Source: Peptococcaceae bacterium BRH_c8a
GTDB lineage: Bacteria > Bacillota > Desulfotomaculia > Desulfotomaculales > Desulfallaceae
Direction of reading: 5' to 3'
DNA: 64,000 nucleotides
Assembly: GCA_000961575.1 (NCBI GenBank)
Contig: LADP01000019.1
Coordinates: 117,265 to 181,264, forward strand
In this document: positions 16,200 to 24,939 of the stretch, piece by piece
How the letters are laid out: each line of letters starts with the position of its first letter
Numbering within the stretch: position 1 is the stretch's first letter
Notes under the pieces: model-generated
Seen by the model: only the letters and a program-made list of their open reading frames with translations
Databases searched by the model: none
What the model was told of the DNA's origin: nothing
Translations under genes and position numbers: made by a program

Positions 16200-18153
16200 T
16201 TTTTATAATCCCTCTTTGCTCCAAGTCTTCGCTAACGTAACTCATCTCCAATGCCTGCAAAGACTCTTTAGTAGGAATACCCTGGTTATTCCAGCCCTTA
16301 AATTTGTAATACTCATCGAGGAGCTTAGTTTCAAGCTCGGGGAATCTTTTCTTCCAATGGTTGGCCGGTGGTTTCTCATCGGCCCTTTTCAGGCCTCTTC
16401 TTATGTTAACGGCTCTAAGCAAAGTTCGATTCCGCTTGGCTATCTGGGTTAGTCCGGCTTGATCAATATCCATCCCGGTGGCGGCTGAGATTAAGGCCGG
16501 GAGATTGTGTATATGATAAGGTGGCTTTAGGTGAAATGATGATAAACCCGCGCATACCCCGGTGGCGTCATCAATGTAGTGCATCCTCTCTTGCCAGTCA
16601 ACAATTTCACAAGTTGCTTCAATAGTTGGGTAATAGGGATTTGAAAATTCGCCGCGTGGTTCCCAGTCCAGAAAATATTGCTTAAACTTTTCATCAGGCA
16701 CCTGGAACCATTCCTTGACGAACTCTTCGCGCTGCTCGCGCTTGGGAAAAGGCGCCTGGGGGAACTGTCCTTCAATCTGGGTAATGTTCATCTTCTCGCC
16801 GGTACTGTACATCAGAAAATAAATGGGATTGAGCATTGATAGCTTAAGCGGCAGCTGCTCATGTTTCTTAATCGTATTATGATCGTAGGCCTCGGCCCCC
16901 TTGCCAATCTGACGGGCTGCCCAGTAAGTGCCGTTGGCCAAAGCATCGCCTATCCCTTCGCGCCGGACAATGCGATCTAGCAACCAGTAAAATCTCCCCT
17001 CGTTATCGGACGGCATGCCCGGCAAATCCTGGTCAGTTAAAATGCCGGCCTCATAAAGCTCCAGGGCGAAGGCCATCACTTGCGGGGTTGAGTATCCGTC
17101 CACTCCATACTCGGTAGCGCGCTGAGCGATTTTTAAACCAAAATCCAAATCAGACATGGCTGCCATAGTGTAAGTAAGTTTGGAGAAGCATTTCATCATG
17201 TAGGTGGACTGTCCCGGGACGGTAATGGTGGCCCCGCATTTGAGCGGACAGTTATAGCAACTTATTAACCGGGTGCGCATACTTTCCATCGTCTCGGTCC
17301 ACTGTTTTTCGATTTCTTCGGTCCAAAAATCTTTCTTTCGCGTGCGGGCATTGCCCCACATAAAATTCTGAGTGTGCCACGCCTCATCGTGCACTTTCAT
17401 CTCTTGCGGCGACCCAAGCACGGCTAAAATGGGTATGACCCCCGGAATGGGGTTTTCTTCGCGGAATTTTATATATTTCAAGACTTCGTTGCAAAGCTCC
17501 ATAAATTCAGCGGGCCGGGCGATATTAACGTCCTTGGTGCCCCGAACAGCGATTGCCTTTAACCCTTTGGACCCCATAACGGCACCGATGCCACCCCGGC
17601 TGGCACTGGACCTACCCTGCTCGATGGAAGCATAATAGACCCTATTTTCACCGGCCAGGCCGATAGCAGCCACCTGGGCGTTCGGCTCATTCAACTCTTG
17701 TCGAATAAGTTCTTGAGTTTCCACCGCGCCTTTACCATGCAAATGAGAGGCATCTCGTATTTCTACTTGGTCATTGTTAATCCACAAATAAACCAGATTG
17801 GGGGCCTGGCCGCGAATGATTACTTTGTCATAACCGGCGTGTTTCAATTCGGGGGCCCAAAATCCACCCATCATTGAATAGGCCATTAATAAAGTCTGAG
17901 GAGAAAAGGTGGAAACAATGGTACGATTAGCACCGGGAGCGGGCGTGCCACACAATATACCGGTGCTGAATATGAGTAGATTTTCTGGGGCAAAGGCTTC
18001 AGTTTCAGGGGGCACCCGATCCCATAATATCTTGGTGTTAGTACCTAGGCCCCCCAGATGCAGTTCGGTTAATCCGGGGTCGGTTTCGACCCGCTCAATG
18101 TTGCCGCGGGATAAATCAATTTCTAAATTATACCCTGTCTCTGCGTACCTCAT
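16186..18153 (-). CDS. bamB: Benzoyl-CoA reductase catalytic subunit BamB (tungsten, AOR family)
   Basis: 655 residues of the aldehyde:ferredoxin oxidoreductase family. Cluster ligands are C299/C302/C306 (SCYNCPLKC) plus a late cysteine in GVCAGLSS. C322 (MKCFSKL) and E251/H255/H260 (QEMKVHDEAWH) fall at the numbers I recall for the tungsten ligand and active-site residues of Geobacter BamB, which argues for a true dearomatising enzyme rather than an aldehyde oxidoreductase. The ring of benzoyl-CoA is reduced to cyclohexa-1,5-diene-1-carbonyl-CoA without ATP hydrolysis. The ATG at 18153 has an AGAGGGG site. First gene of bamB-C-D-fdhD-E-F, behind the operator shared with the lower-pathway operon. 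Confidence 0.95.
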   Translation of the reverse strand: MRYAETGYNLEIDLSRGNIERVETDPGLTELHLGGLGTNTKILWDRVPPETEAFAPENLLIFSTGILCGTPAPGANRTIVSTFSPQTLLMAYSMMGGFWAPELKHAGYDKVIIRGQAPNLVYLWINNDQVEIRDASHLHGKGAVETQELIRQELNEPNAQVAAIGLAGENRVYYASIEQGRSSASRGGIGAVMGSKGLKAIAVRGTKDVNIARPAEFMELCNEVLKYIKFREENPIPGVIPILAVLGSPQEMKVHDEAWHTQNFMWGNARTRKKDFWTEEIEKQWTETMESMRTRLISCYNCPLKCGATITVPGQSTYMMKCFSKLTYTMAAMSDLDFGLKIAQRATEYGVDGYSTPQVMAFALELYEAGILTDQDLPGMPSDNEGRFYWLLDRIVRREGIGDALANGTYWAARQIGKGAEAYDHNTIKKHEQLPLKLSMLNPIYFLMYSTGEKMNITQIEGQFPQAPFPKREQREEFVKEWFQVPDEKFKQYFLDWEPRGEFSNPYYPTIEATCEIVDWQERMHYIDDATGVCAGLSSFHLKPPYHIHNLPALISAATGMDIDQAGLTQIAKRNRTLLRAVNIRRGLKRADEKPPANHWKKRFPELETKLLDEYYKFKGWNNQGIPTKESLQALEMSYVSEDLEQRGIIKNEQS

Positions 18154-18195
18154 TTTTAAACCCCTCTATGTATCTTTAATTTTAATTTTAAATAA

Positions 18196-18246
18196 ATTGT
18201 AAGAGATAATAAGACTAAATAAAATCGCTTAAAAGCATGGAAGCTA
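18196..18246 (-). promoter_or_regulatory. Promoter/operator B of the bamB operon
   Basis: TCGCTT-AAAAGCATGG-AAGCTA (18225-18246) matches operator A (6479-6500) at every position but one. On the minus strand it is followed after exactly 23 nt by TACAAT (18201-18196) as -10, and lies 72 nt from the ATG of bamB, the same geometry as promoter A. Confidence 0.68.
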
Positions 18247-18257
18247 GGTTAAACCGG

Positions 18258-18299
18258 GTGAAAGTCGGGGTAACCTGAAAAGATTAACCCGACTTTCAC
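18258..18299. repeat. Inverted repeat upstream of bamB
   Basis: GTGAAAGTCGGGGTAA and TTAACCCGACTTTCAC pair over 16 positions with one mismatch around a 10-nt loop. It lies between the thiolase stop and the bamB operator. The left arm resembles GGGTGAAA...GGGTTAAC next to operator A at about 6511-6528, so it may be a second regulatory site; a T-tract for a terminator is missing. Confidence 0.5.
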
Positions 18300-18388
18300 G
18301 CTTTCCGTCATAAACTAGTGTCTCCAAATTGCTAAACCCACCGGGGTTTGGTGTTATCTCCAGGATGCAACTCGCTATTATACTTTCC

Positions 18389-19582
18389 TCAGGAAACTTT
18401 AACCACTAGGGCGGCACCGGTATCACCGGCTGCGCACCCCGTGAATAGTCCATAGCCGCCGCCCAGGATAACCAACTCTTCAATCATTTCAATAACCCCG
18501 CGTCCTGCGGTAGGCCCTTGGGGGTGCCCGTAAATTAGTGAGCAGCCGTAATTATTGATTTTCATCACCTCAATATTCATTTCCCGGGCCAGGTAAAGAT
18601 CGTTGGCTGCAAAGGGGTTATGGGTTTTGACGACCTTTACGTCATTGATGCTAACCCCGGCTTTGGCCAGCGCCATTTGGGCTGCCGGTACTACAGCCAT
18701 AGCCATATGCGCTCTGGGGGCGCGATCAAAACCGTAGGCCAGCACCTGTATTTCAATATTTTGATCAGCACTAAGTTCCCGCGCGGCGTCTCTGGTGGAT
18801 AATATAAGGCCACAGTTGCCGTCGGCCGGGTGGGTTTGGGAGCCAAATGAGTGTACCCCATCTTTAAGCACCGGTTTTAATTTGGCCAATCCCTCGCTGG
18901 TTGTGGGAGGCACACCCTCGTCGGCTTCCAGTAAGGCGGTTTGCTTTCTGCTCTTTTTATATTCCACCGGAAACAGGTAACGTTTCTGAAACTCCCGGTC
19001 ATTAGCCAGGGCATCCTGGTACTGCTCGTAACGCCGCAAAGTTACCCGGTCGCAATCTTCTTTGGTGATGCCCCCCACTTTTTTAACTACGTTTTCGGCG
19101 GTTTGAATCATGGGCACTTTGCCCCACGGGTCATAGTTGAAATTATCCATTAACCAGTTTTCGGCAATTACTTCTCCGCCGGGGCCGGTGGGATTGGGCC
19201 AGGTGGTATGTGGGCCGTTGGAACAACGGTCTGTCATCAGACAAAATGCGTTTTTATATTGACCGGTTTCAATGCCCGCCGCCGCTTGGTTGATGCAGGT
19301 CGTGGAAGTTGAGCAGGCCTGGGGGATATGGCAACCGGGGATGCCCTCGGCTCCCATGAGGGCAGCTGCCCAGGGGGCGGCGTAAAAGCTATGCAATTGC
19401 CCGATGGTTTTTCCTAAAAAGAGATATTCTAATACCTTTACGTCCAGATTCTTTGCTGTCAGCCACCTTTTAGCGGTTGCTGCCGCCAGTTCGATGGCGT
19501 TTTCATTTTGCAGGCTCCCCTGCCAGCGGGCAAAGGGGGAACTAAAATAGCCGCGATAAGGAATAAATGCTTTGGAAAACAT
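18389..19582 (-). CDS. Thiolase family protein (acetyl-CoA C-acyltransferase)
   Basis: 397 residues. Nucleophile C90 sits in PQACSTSTT; NPFAAND, GHPQGPTAGR and the C-terminal GCAAGDTG loop complete a classical thiolase active site with both cysteines and the GHP histidine. It follows the MoaD-like gene by 61 nt on the same strand and precedes bamB, so it is either the last gene of the AOR operon or a separate unit. A role in acetoacetyl-CoA or 3-oxoacyl-CoA cleavage during aromatic beta-oxidation is likely. It differs from the DUF35-linked thiolase at 4467 and has no DUF35 partner. Confidence 0.85.
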   Translation of the reverse strand: MFSKAFIPYRGYFSSPFARWQGSLQNENAIELAAATAKRWLTAKNLDVKVLEYLFLGKTIGQLHSFYAAPWAAALMGAEGIPGCHIPQACSTSTTCINQAAAGIETGQYKNAFCLMTDRCSNGPHTTWPNPTGPGGEVIAENWLMDNFNYDPWGKVPMIQTAENVVKKVGGITKEDCDRVTLRRYEQYQDALANDREFQKRYLFPVEYKKSRKQTALLEADEGVPPTTSEGLAKLKPVLKDGVHSFGSQTHPADGNCGLILSTRDAARELSADQNIEIQVLAYGFDRAPRAHMAMAVVPAAQMALAKAGVSINDVKVVKTHNPFAANDLYLAREMNIEVMKINNYGCSLIYGHPQGPTAGRGVIEMIEELVILGGGYGLFTGCAAGDTGAALVVKVS

Positions 19583-19643
19583 AAAATAACCTCCTCTATT
19601 AACTATAAGATAACAGAAAATAACAGTAAAAAATTTTCGCCAA

Positions 19644-19922
19644 TTACCCCCCTCCTACTATGGCAAAAAAGACTAGTTCATCCCCGGGTGCTACAGGCAA
19701 TTGTTTATCTGCGGGGTACAAAACACGGTTGCCGTTTAAAACAATTTGATAAATATAATCCAGTTCACCGGAGCTATCAAATAGTTCTTGCTTGAGCTGG
19801 GGAAACTGTTCAAAAAGGTGATCCAGCACATCTTCCACCGTCTTACAAGGCACCTGCACCATATATCCGCTGGTCTCGGTAATATTGCTTAAGAACGACA
19901 TGAATTTAACCCGTATTTTCAT
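19644..19922 (-). CDS. MoaD/ThiS-like sulfur carrier protein
   Basis: 92 residues, ubiquitin-fold carrier ending in the required Gly-Gly (FFAIVGGG at the very C-terminus). Such proteins carry thiocarboxylate sulfur for the dithiolene of the molybdopterin cofactor. It follows the AOR ferredoxin gene by 36 nt, and a MoaD-like gene accompanies many tungsten aldehyde oxidoreductases, so a dedicated role in tungsten-cofactor supply for this AOR (or BamB next door) is likely. Confidence 0.85.
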   Translation of the reverse strand: MKIRVKFMSFLSNITETSGYMVQVPCKTVEDVLDHLFEQFPQLKQELFDSSGELDYIYQIVLNGNRVLYPADKQLPVAPGDELVFFAIVGGG

Positions 19923-19958
19923 TATGTTAACCCCTCACCACGACTTTCTCAGGAGAAA

Positions 19959-20432
19959 CTAATCTGCAATGGTCGGTTCTGTAAAGAAGGGTTCTTGGGG
20001 TACGTCTTCCCGCAGATCCAAAACCAGTGCCCCTGTGGGACAGACCTCCACACACACGGGACGATCCCTGTCCCGACATTGATCACACTTGATAGCCACT
20101 TTATTTAAAACATCCCGTTTAACCGCCCCGTACGGGCAGGCCATTACACACATCCAGCAACCAACACAGCGTTTCCGATCGTGCAGCACCAGACCGGTTT
20201 TATCGTCCTTGGTAATACAACCTACCATACAGGCGTTCACGCAGGGAGGATTTTCACAGTGGCGGCAGAGCTCCTGGAATTCATATCGTTCAAACAGATT
20301 CTGCCTGATATTGATTGCGCCCAGACGGGGGTTGGCTACCCCGTGATGATAAACTGAACAGGCATTGGCACAAATCCGACAACCGGTACATAAGGCCGGC
20401 CTGGCATAGATTTGCTTTTGAGGCACATCCAT
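19959..20432 (-). CDS. aorA: Ferredoxin-like subunit of aldehyde oxidoreductase (four [4Fe-4S])
   Basis: 157 residues with four complete cysteine sets: C15/C18/C21/C25, C56/C59/C64/C68, C89/C92/C95/C99 and C116/C119/C127/C131, in the pattern of dimethylsulfoxide-reductase-type electron-transfer subunits. It starts 7 nt after the W-subunit stop. In Aromatoleum the AOR complex contains such a polyferredoxin subunit (AorA) connecting the tungsten subunit to an NADH-reactive flavoprotein; the gene set here has the same three components. Confidence 0.87.
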   Translation of the reverse strand: MDVPQKQIYARPALCTGCRICANACSVYHHGVANPRLGAINIRQNLFERYEFQELCRHCENPPCVNACMVGCITKDDKTGLVLHDRKRCVGCWMCVMACPYGAVKRDVLNKVAIKCDQCRDRDRPVCVEVCPTGALVLDLREDVPQEPFFTEPTIAD

Positions 20433-20439
20433 CCCCCCT

Positions 20440-22299
20440 TTATAATGTAGTGAGATTTTCCAGTTCTTGCACCCTGGCAGGAGTCAACCTGCCGTCATGA
20501 TCCCAACCGCGCAGGAGATAATAATCGTCCAGCATTTGGTCAAAGCCCCGGCGGTCTATGAAGCTTCCCTTGGCTCTGGCGCTGGGCATGGGCTCATCAA
20601 AATAACGGGCCGGCAATGTGTCATCTTTACGGTCAATGCCCTTAACCCGGTAATTAATCAATCTTTCCAAATCCACCACCCTGCAACCAACCTGTTCCAG
20701 GTCTGGCTTGCTAAATTCCAAACCGGTGGCCAGTTTGGTTAAGGCGCTGAAATGGTCATAATCCAGGTTGCGGGGGCTGTTAAAACCGTGACAGGCAAAT
20801 TTGCAAATGCCCATACAATCCACCACCGCATAGATGTTATCGCTGAAGTAAACCACTCGTCCCTTGGAGGTATAGGACATGGGGTTGGGATCCACCGGGG
20901 CACCGTAGATTTTTTCGGTTACTGCCGGCGGCAGGTCTAATATTTCCAGGGTGGGGCGGCTGCGCAAATGGTCGGCCCCCCGGGACGAAGTAGCTATGCC
21001 CAGAGCGAAAGCCTTGATATAGCGCACATCATGGGGGTCAGACTGGGGCAAGCCCTTAACCGCAATTAAAAAGTCCGCCGTTTGGGGGCCGTATTGATTA
21101 ACTAACTGGCTTCCCTCAGCCAATATATTGCCAAAACCCTTCCGGTGGGCGATATCTTCTATTAACCGCCGCATCATTTCATAATCACCAAATTGCAGCG
21201 CATAACCAACCGCATCCTCGGTCAGGTAGCCCTTTTCAAACAGTTCAATCGCCCAGCCCAGGTAGGTGCCGGTCGAGGATACGTCAAGACCTAAGTCGTT
21301 GACCAGGTTATTTAAAGCAATCATCTGATAGGTATCGGCAATGCCAATGTTGGCACCCAGCATTACCTCGGTGGTATACTCCGGCCCCTCACCACCTAAT
21401 TTATTACGGTGGCGGCAGTGGATTACGCAGCCATAACAGGAGAGCATTTTGTCCACATATTTATGCACTTCTTCGGCATTTAGGGTATCAAAGAACACTG
21501 TTTGCTGGCTGTTATGCGTGCGGATGGCCCCCAGGTAATTGGACACATCGTAAAGCAAGGGGGTGCCCACCCGCCCCAGAATTTGAGTCACTTTGGATTT
21601 CTGCATATAATTTTTCAGTTCAATATATTTATCAAGCAGGCCCCGGGGGTCGGCAATAGGCAGGCCGTAAGTACCCCTGGCCACTAACGCCTTGAGATTT
21701 TTGGAACCCATCACCGCACCGGTGCCACAGCGGCCGGCGGCGTTTTTGACCCCGGACATCACTGCGGCATACCTGACCATGTTTTCACCGGCCGGTCCAA
21801 TGCACTCTATTTCCACATCGGTGCCGAGGTCGTATTTTAATTGCTGTTGCGTACGGTTACAGGTAAGGCCCCAATAGGCTGAGGCATCCCTGATTTCCAC
21901 CCGGCCTTCGGTCAAGTACAAGTACACCGGTCGGGCTGCCCGGCCCAGTATGATTAGCCGGTCAATACCGGCAAACCTCATTTCCGGGCCGAAAAAACCA
22001 CCGATATTGGCGTCGCCAATGATGCCGGACTCGGGGGAAATGCAGGTTACACTGTGTCGCCCGCTATTGGGTGCCGGAGTGCCGGTGAGTAAGCCGGTAC
22101 CGATAATTAGTACGTTATCTGGCGACAGGGGGTCGGCGTGGGGCTTTAAATATTTATACAAGTAATACATATTTAAGCCCCGGCCGCCGATAAATTTCTT
22201 TAAAACCTCGGTGGGTGTGGCCAAATATTCAACGGTCTCGTCCGTTAAATTTACAATCGCGTTTAATGCCATCGGCCTGGCCAAGTCGTTGTCGCTCAT
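20440..22299 (-). CDS. aorB: Tungsten-containing aldehyde oxidoreductase, catalytic subunit
   Basis: 619 residues from the ATG at 22299, chosen because it has an AGGGGGTG site and makes an ATGA overlap with the preceding flavoprotein gene. AOR-family blocks include GGRGLNMYYLYKYL, FGPEMRFAGID, the cluster motif CYGCVIHC and ATSSRGADHLRSR. It lacks the BamB-type residue set around the tungsten (GEGPEYTTE is the aldehyde-oxidoreductase form). Likely oxidises aldehydes such as benzaldehyde or phenylacetaldehyde to acids, or runs in reverse. Exact substrate is not visible. Confidence 0.9.
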   Translation of the reverse strand: MSDNDLARPMALNAIVNLTDETVEYLATPTEVLKKFIGGRGLNMYYLYKYLKPHADPLSPDNVLIIGTGLLTGTPAPNSGRHSVTCISPESGIIGDANIGGFFGPEMRFAGIDRLIILGRAARPVYLYLTEGRVEIRDASAYWGLTCNRTQQQLKYDLGTDVEIECIGPAGENMVRYAAVMSGVKNAAGRCGTGAVMGSKNLKALVARGTYGLPIADPRGLLDKYIELKNYMQKSKVTQILGRVGTPLLYDVSNYLGAIRTHNSQQTVFFDTLNAEEVHKYVDKMLSCYGCVIHCRHRNKLGGEGPEYTTEVMLGANIGIADTYQMIALNNLVNDLGLDVSSTGTYLGWAIELFEKGYLTEDAVGYALQFGDYEMMRRLIEDIAHRKGFGNILAEGSQLVNQYGPQTADFLIAVKGLPQSDPHDVRYIKAFALGIATSSRGADHLRSRPTLEILDLPPAVTEKIYGAPVDPNPMSYTSKGRVVYFSDNIYAVVDCMGICKFACHGFNSPRNLDYDHFSALTKLATGLEFSKPDLEQVGCRVVDLERLINYRVKGIDRKDDTLPARYFDEPMPSARAKGSFIDRRGFDQMLDDYYLLRGWDHDGRLTPARVQELENLTTL

Positions 22300-23684
22300 T
22301 GCGTCACCCCCTGTGGAGACCATTTCCTTTCGTCTCGCTCACGTTCGGTCCAACTGGCCTCGTTAAAGCTTTTGCGATAGGGATTTTGGGTTACATAAGT
22401 CTCGGGCCACTGGATAGACCTGCCCTCAAGCTGTGCCTGCCTTTTCTTGCGCAAAAAGCCGTATAATTGATAATTTTCGCTAAGAATGGAATCTTTAATG
22501 ATGCCGACCAGGGTTTGTTCCCTAATTAGCTCTTTTACGGCGCCGCATAAGCCCAAATCACCGATAAATATCGCCCCTTTAAGGCGGTTATCTTTAAAGA
22601 CCAGCTTCTGATAAATGTTTTGCTGTTTGTTGGTTCTAGTTTTTTGCTCATACCCGGCTTGCTGCTCACTTGCAGGATCGGTAATGCCCAGGGCTACGAC
22701 GGGTACAGCACCGATGGAGATTACGTTCATGCCAATGGAGCCGTGGTAAGGAACTCTGGCCCCGGCCATATTAAAGCCGGCCACCCCGCCTTGTTCATGG
22801 GCATTGGGCCAGTTGGCGTTTATAAATCCAATGCCCCGTGGAATGTCATAGGTCTGGGCCACATCGCCGGCCGCAAATACGTTGCTGTATGTTGTTTGCA
22901 GATACTGGTTAACAAGAATACCTTTATCAATCTGCACGCCCGTATTGGTCACCAAATCCAAATTTGGCGCCACCCCGGTGGCCACAACCACGATACCGCA
23001 AGCCTCTACCCGGCCGTCGTCCAGAATGATGCCGGCGACCTGGCCGTTTTGGCCTTGAATCTCCTGCAGGGCCCGGCCCTTGATAATTTCAATGCCCTCG
23101 GCCTGGAGTAATGATTCTACAAGGGCGGAACCGGCGGCATCAAGAACGCGCCTCATCACCCGGGAACGTACCAGCAGGGCTACATCAATTCCTGCTTCCC
23201 TAAGGGACTGGGCAGCGCGCAGGCCGATAAAACCGCCTCCAACGACCACTGCTCGCCGGCTTTTTGACCTCGATTGGTTTTTGATATAATAGGCGTCCGT
23301 TAATTTCTGAAAGGTGGTAACCCCTCTCAGGTCAATGCCTTTAATATTTGGCTTTGTGACACAGGAACCGGTACAAATCAACAGGCGGTCAAAATCGATT
23401 GCCTTTTCATTGGCCAGGTACACTTGTTGTCCGGTTAAATCGATGCGTGTTGCTTTATATCCTAGTACAGCCTGCACTTGCATCCGCTCATAAAAGTCGG
23501 CAGACCGGTAAGCAAGCCGGTCATCCCCCACTTCACCCGCCAAAAAATGGGCAATTAGAGGGCGGGAATAAACGTGGTACGGTTCGTCGCCGATGATAAC
23601 CACTTGTCCCGCTTGATCCACTTTTCTGATGCTTTCCACTGCGCCTACCGCCGCCGCACTGTTACCTATAATTACATACCGCAT
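22296..23684 (-). CDS. aorC: FAD-dependent NAD(P)H oxidoreductase subunit of the AOR set
   Basis: 462 residues from the ATG at 23684 (AAGGGGGG site). Two Rossmann motifs are visible: GNSAAAVGAVESIRK at the N-terminus for FAD and VVGGGFIGLRAAQSLREAG near 150 for NAD(P)H, followed by VFAAGDVAQTYD. This is the pyridine nucleotide-disulfide oxidoreductase/nitrite-reductase large-subunit type found as AorC in Aromatoleum AOR, where it lets NAD+ serve as acceptor. The 4-nt overlap with the W subunit supports complex formation. Confidence 0.87.
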   Translation of the reverse strand: MRYVIIGNSAAAVGAVESIRKVDQAGQVVIIGDEPYHVYSRPLIAHFLAGEVGDDRLAYRSADFYERMQVQAVLGYKATRIDLTGQQVYLANEKAIDFDRLLICTGSCVTKPNIKGIDLRGVTTFQKLTDAYYIKNQSRSKSRRAVVVGGGFIGLRAAQSLREAGIDVALLVRSRVMRRVLDAAGSALVESLLQAEGIEIIKGRALQEIQGQNGQVAGIILDDGRVEACGIVVVATGVAPNLDLVTNTGVQIDKGILVNQYLQTTYSNVFAAGDVAQTYDIPRGIGFINANWPNAHEQGGVAGFNMAGARVPYHGSIGMNVISIGAVPVVALGITDPASEQQAGYEQKTRTNKQQNIYQKLVFKDNRLKGAIFIGDLGLCGAVKELIREQTLVGIIKDSILSENYQLYGFLRKKRQAQLEGRSIQWPETYVTQNPYRKSFNEASWTERERDERKWSPQGVTQ

Positions 23685-23798
23685 AAGCAACCCCCCTTGC
23701 CAGGTACAATACTCAAGTTGTAAAGTTTCATTTTAGTCTTGACTTTTCGTATTTTAAAGGCAGCCATCATTAACGCATTTCGCAAGATTCATCTAACT

Positions 23799-24935
23799 TT
23801 ATGCCAATAGTTGCCTGGCGATCACGATTCTCTGGATCTGGTTAGTGCCTTCAAATATTTGAAGAATCTTGGCGTCCCGCATGAATTTTTCCACCGGGAA
23901 TTCTCTGGTGTAACCATAACCGCCGCAGATTTGGACTGCATCCGTGCATACCTGCATGGCCGCATCGCTGGCGTATGTCTTAGCCATAGCTGAATGTTTG
24001 GTGAAGGGCTGTCTTCCGTCAATCATCCGGGCCACCTGGTAAACTAATAAGCGGGCTGTTTCAACTTTAATGGCCATATCTGCGAGCATGAACTGGATAC
24101 CCTGAAATTCAGAGATGGGCCGGCCGAATTGAACTCTTTCTCTGGCAAATTTTACAGCAGCATCAAGGGCAGCCTGGGCTAGACCTACCGCCTGGGCAGC
24201 AACAGTGGGGCGGGAGTGATCCAGGGTCTGCATGGCTAGTTTAAAACCGTCCCCTTCATCGCCTATTAAATTGTCAGCTGGGATCCGGACATTTTCAAAA
24301 ATTACATCGGCGGTATTAGATGCCCGGATGCCCATTTTATGTTCGGTTCTTCCCACTGAAACCCCCTCAGAATCCCTGGGAACCACAAAACAGCTGAGCT
24401 TGCGTGAACCCTTGCTTTTATTGGTCACTGCAAATACAGTATACTGGTGGGCGTAACTTGCGTTGGTGATAAAGCATTTGGCTCCGGTAATAACGTAATC
24501 CTGGCCCTTTTTAACCGCAATTGTTTTGATGTTTAACACATCTGATCCGGCCTCGGGCTCAGTGAGGGCGAAGGAAGCTAGTTTTCCATCTTCACCAAGG
24601 TGGGTTAAAAAACGCCGTTTTTGATTATCAGTTCCGGCCAATAAAATGGCGTAAGAAGCCAGCGCGTTGGCTCCCGCGCTTGTGGCGACGCCGCAGCAAC
24701 CCCTGGAGATCTCTTCAACCGCAATGGTGTGAGTTAGTTCGTCCGCACCGGTTCCGCCATATTCCTCAGGAACGACCATATTGAGTAATCCCAGCTCATT
24801 CATTTTATTGAGCAGTTCAAGAGGAAATTGTTCTTGCTCGTCGTAATTTCGGGCAACGGGAACTATCTCTTTAAGCACAAAGGTACGCACCATGTCGCGA
24901 ATCATAATTTGTTCATTATTCAACTGGTATGTCAT
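23799..24935 (-). CDS. Acyl-CoA dehydrogenase
   Basis: 378 residues from the ATG at 24935 (MTYQLNNEQ); an upstream in-frame start at 24968 overlaps the ligase and is not needed. Complete family layout: FALTEPEAGSD flavin block, the catalytic glutamate in IFEGTNQIQR near the C-terminus and CGGYGYTRE. Looks like a short-chain (butyryl-CoA type) enzyme; glutaryl-CoA dehydrogenase would be metabolically attractive downstream of the bam pathway but the decarboxylating-type residues cannot be confirmed by eye. It needs an electron-transfer flavoprotein, which is not in the window. It follows the ligase gene by 4 nt. Confidence 0.88.
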   Translation of the reverse strand: MTYQLNNEQIMIRDMVRTFVLKEIVPVARNYDEQEQFPLELLNKMNELGLLNMVVPEEYGGTGADELTHTIAVEEISRGCCGVATSAGANALASYAILLAGTDNQKRRFLTHLGEDGKLASFALTEPEAGSDVLNIKTIAVKKGQDYVITGAKCFITNASYAHQYTVFAVTNKSKGSRKLSCFVVPRDSEGVSVGRTEHKMGIRASNTADVIFENVRIPADNLIGDEGDGFKLAMQTLDHSRPTVAAQAVGLAQAALDAAVKFARERVQFGRPISEFQGIQFMLADMAIKVETARLLVYQVARMIDGRQPFTKHSAMAKTYASDAAMQVCTDAVQICGGYGYTREFPVEKFMRDAKILQIFEGTNQIQRIVIARQLLA

Positions 24936-24939
24936 TTTA

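Noticed and set aside
16527..18202. Long plus-strand open frames opposite bamB and other genes
   Set aside because: They are antisense shadows with no ribosome sites or family motifs, caused by codon bias of the minus-strand genes.
18258..18299. Rho-independent terminator after the thiolase gene
   Set aside because: The stem is good but no T-tract follows on the minus strand; listed only as an inverted repeat.
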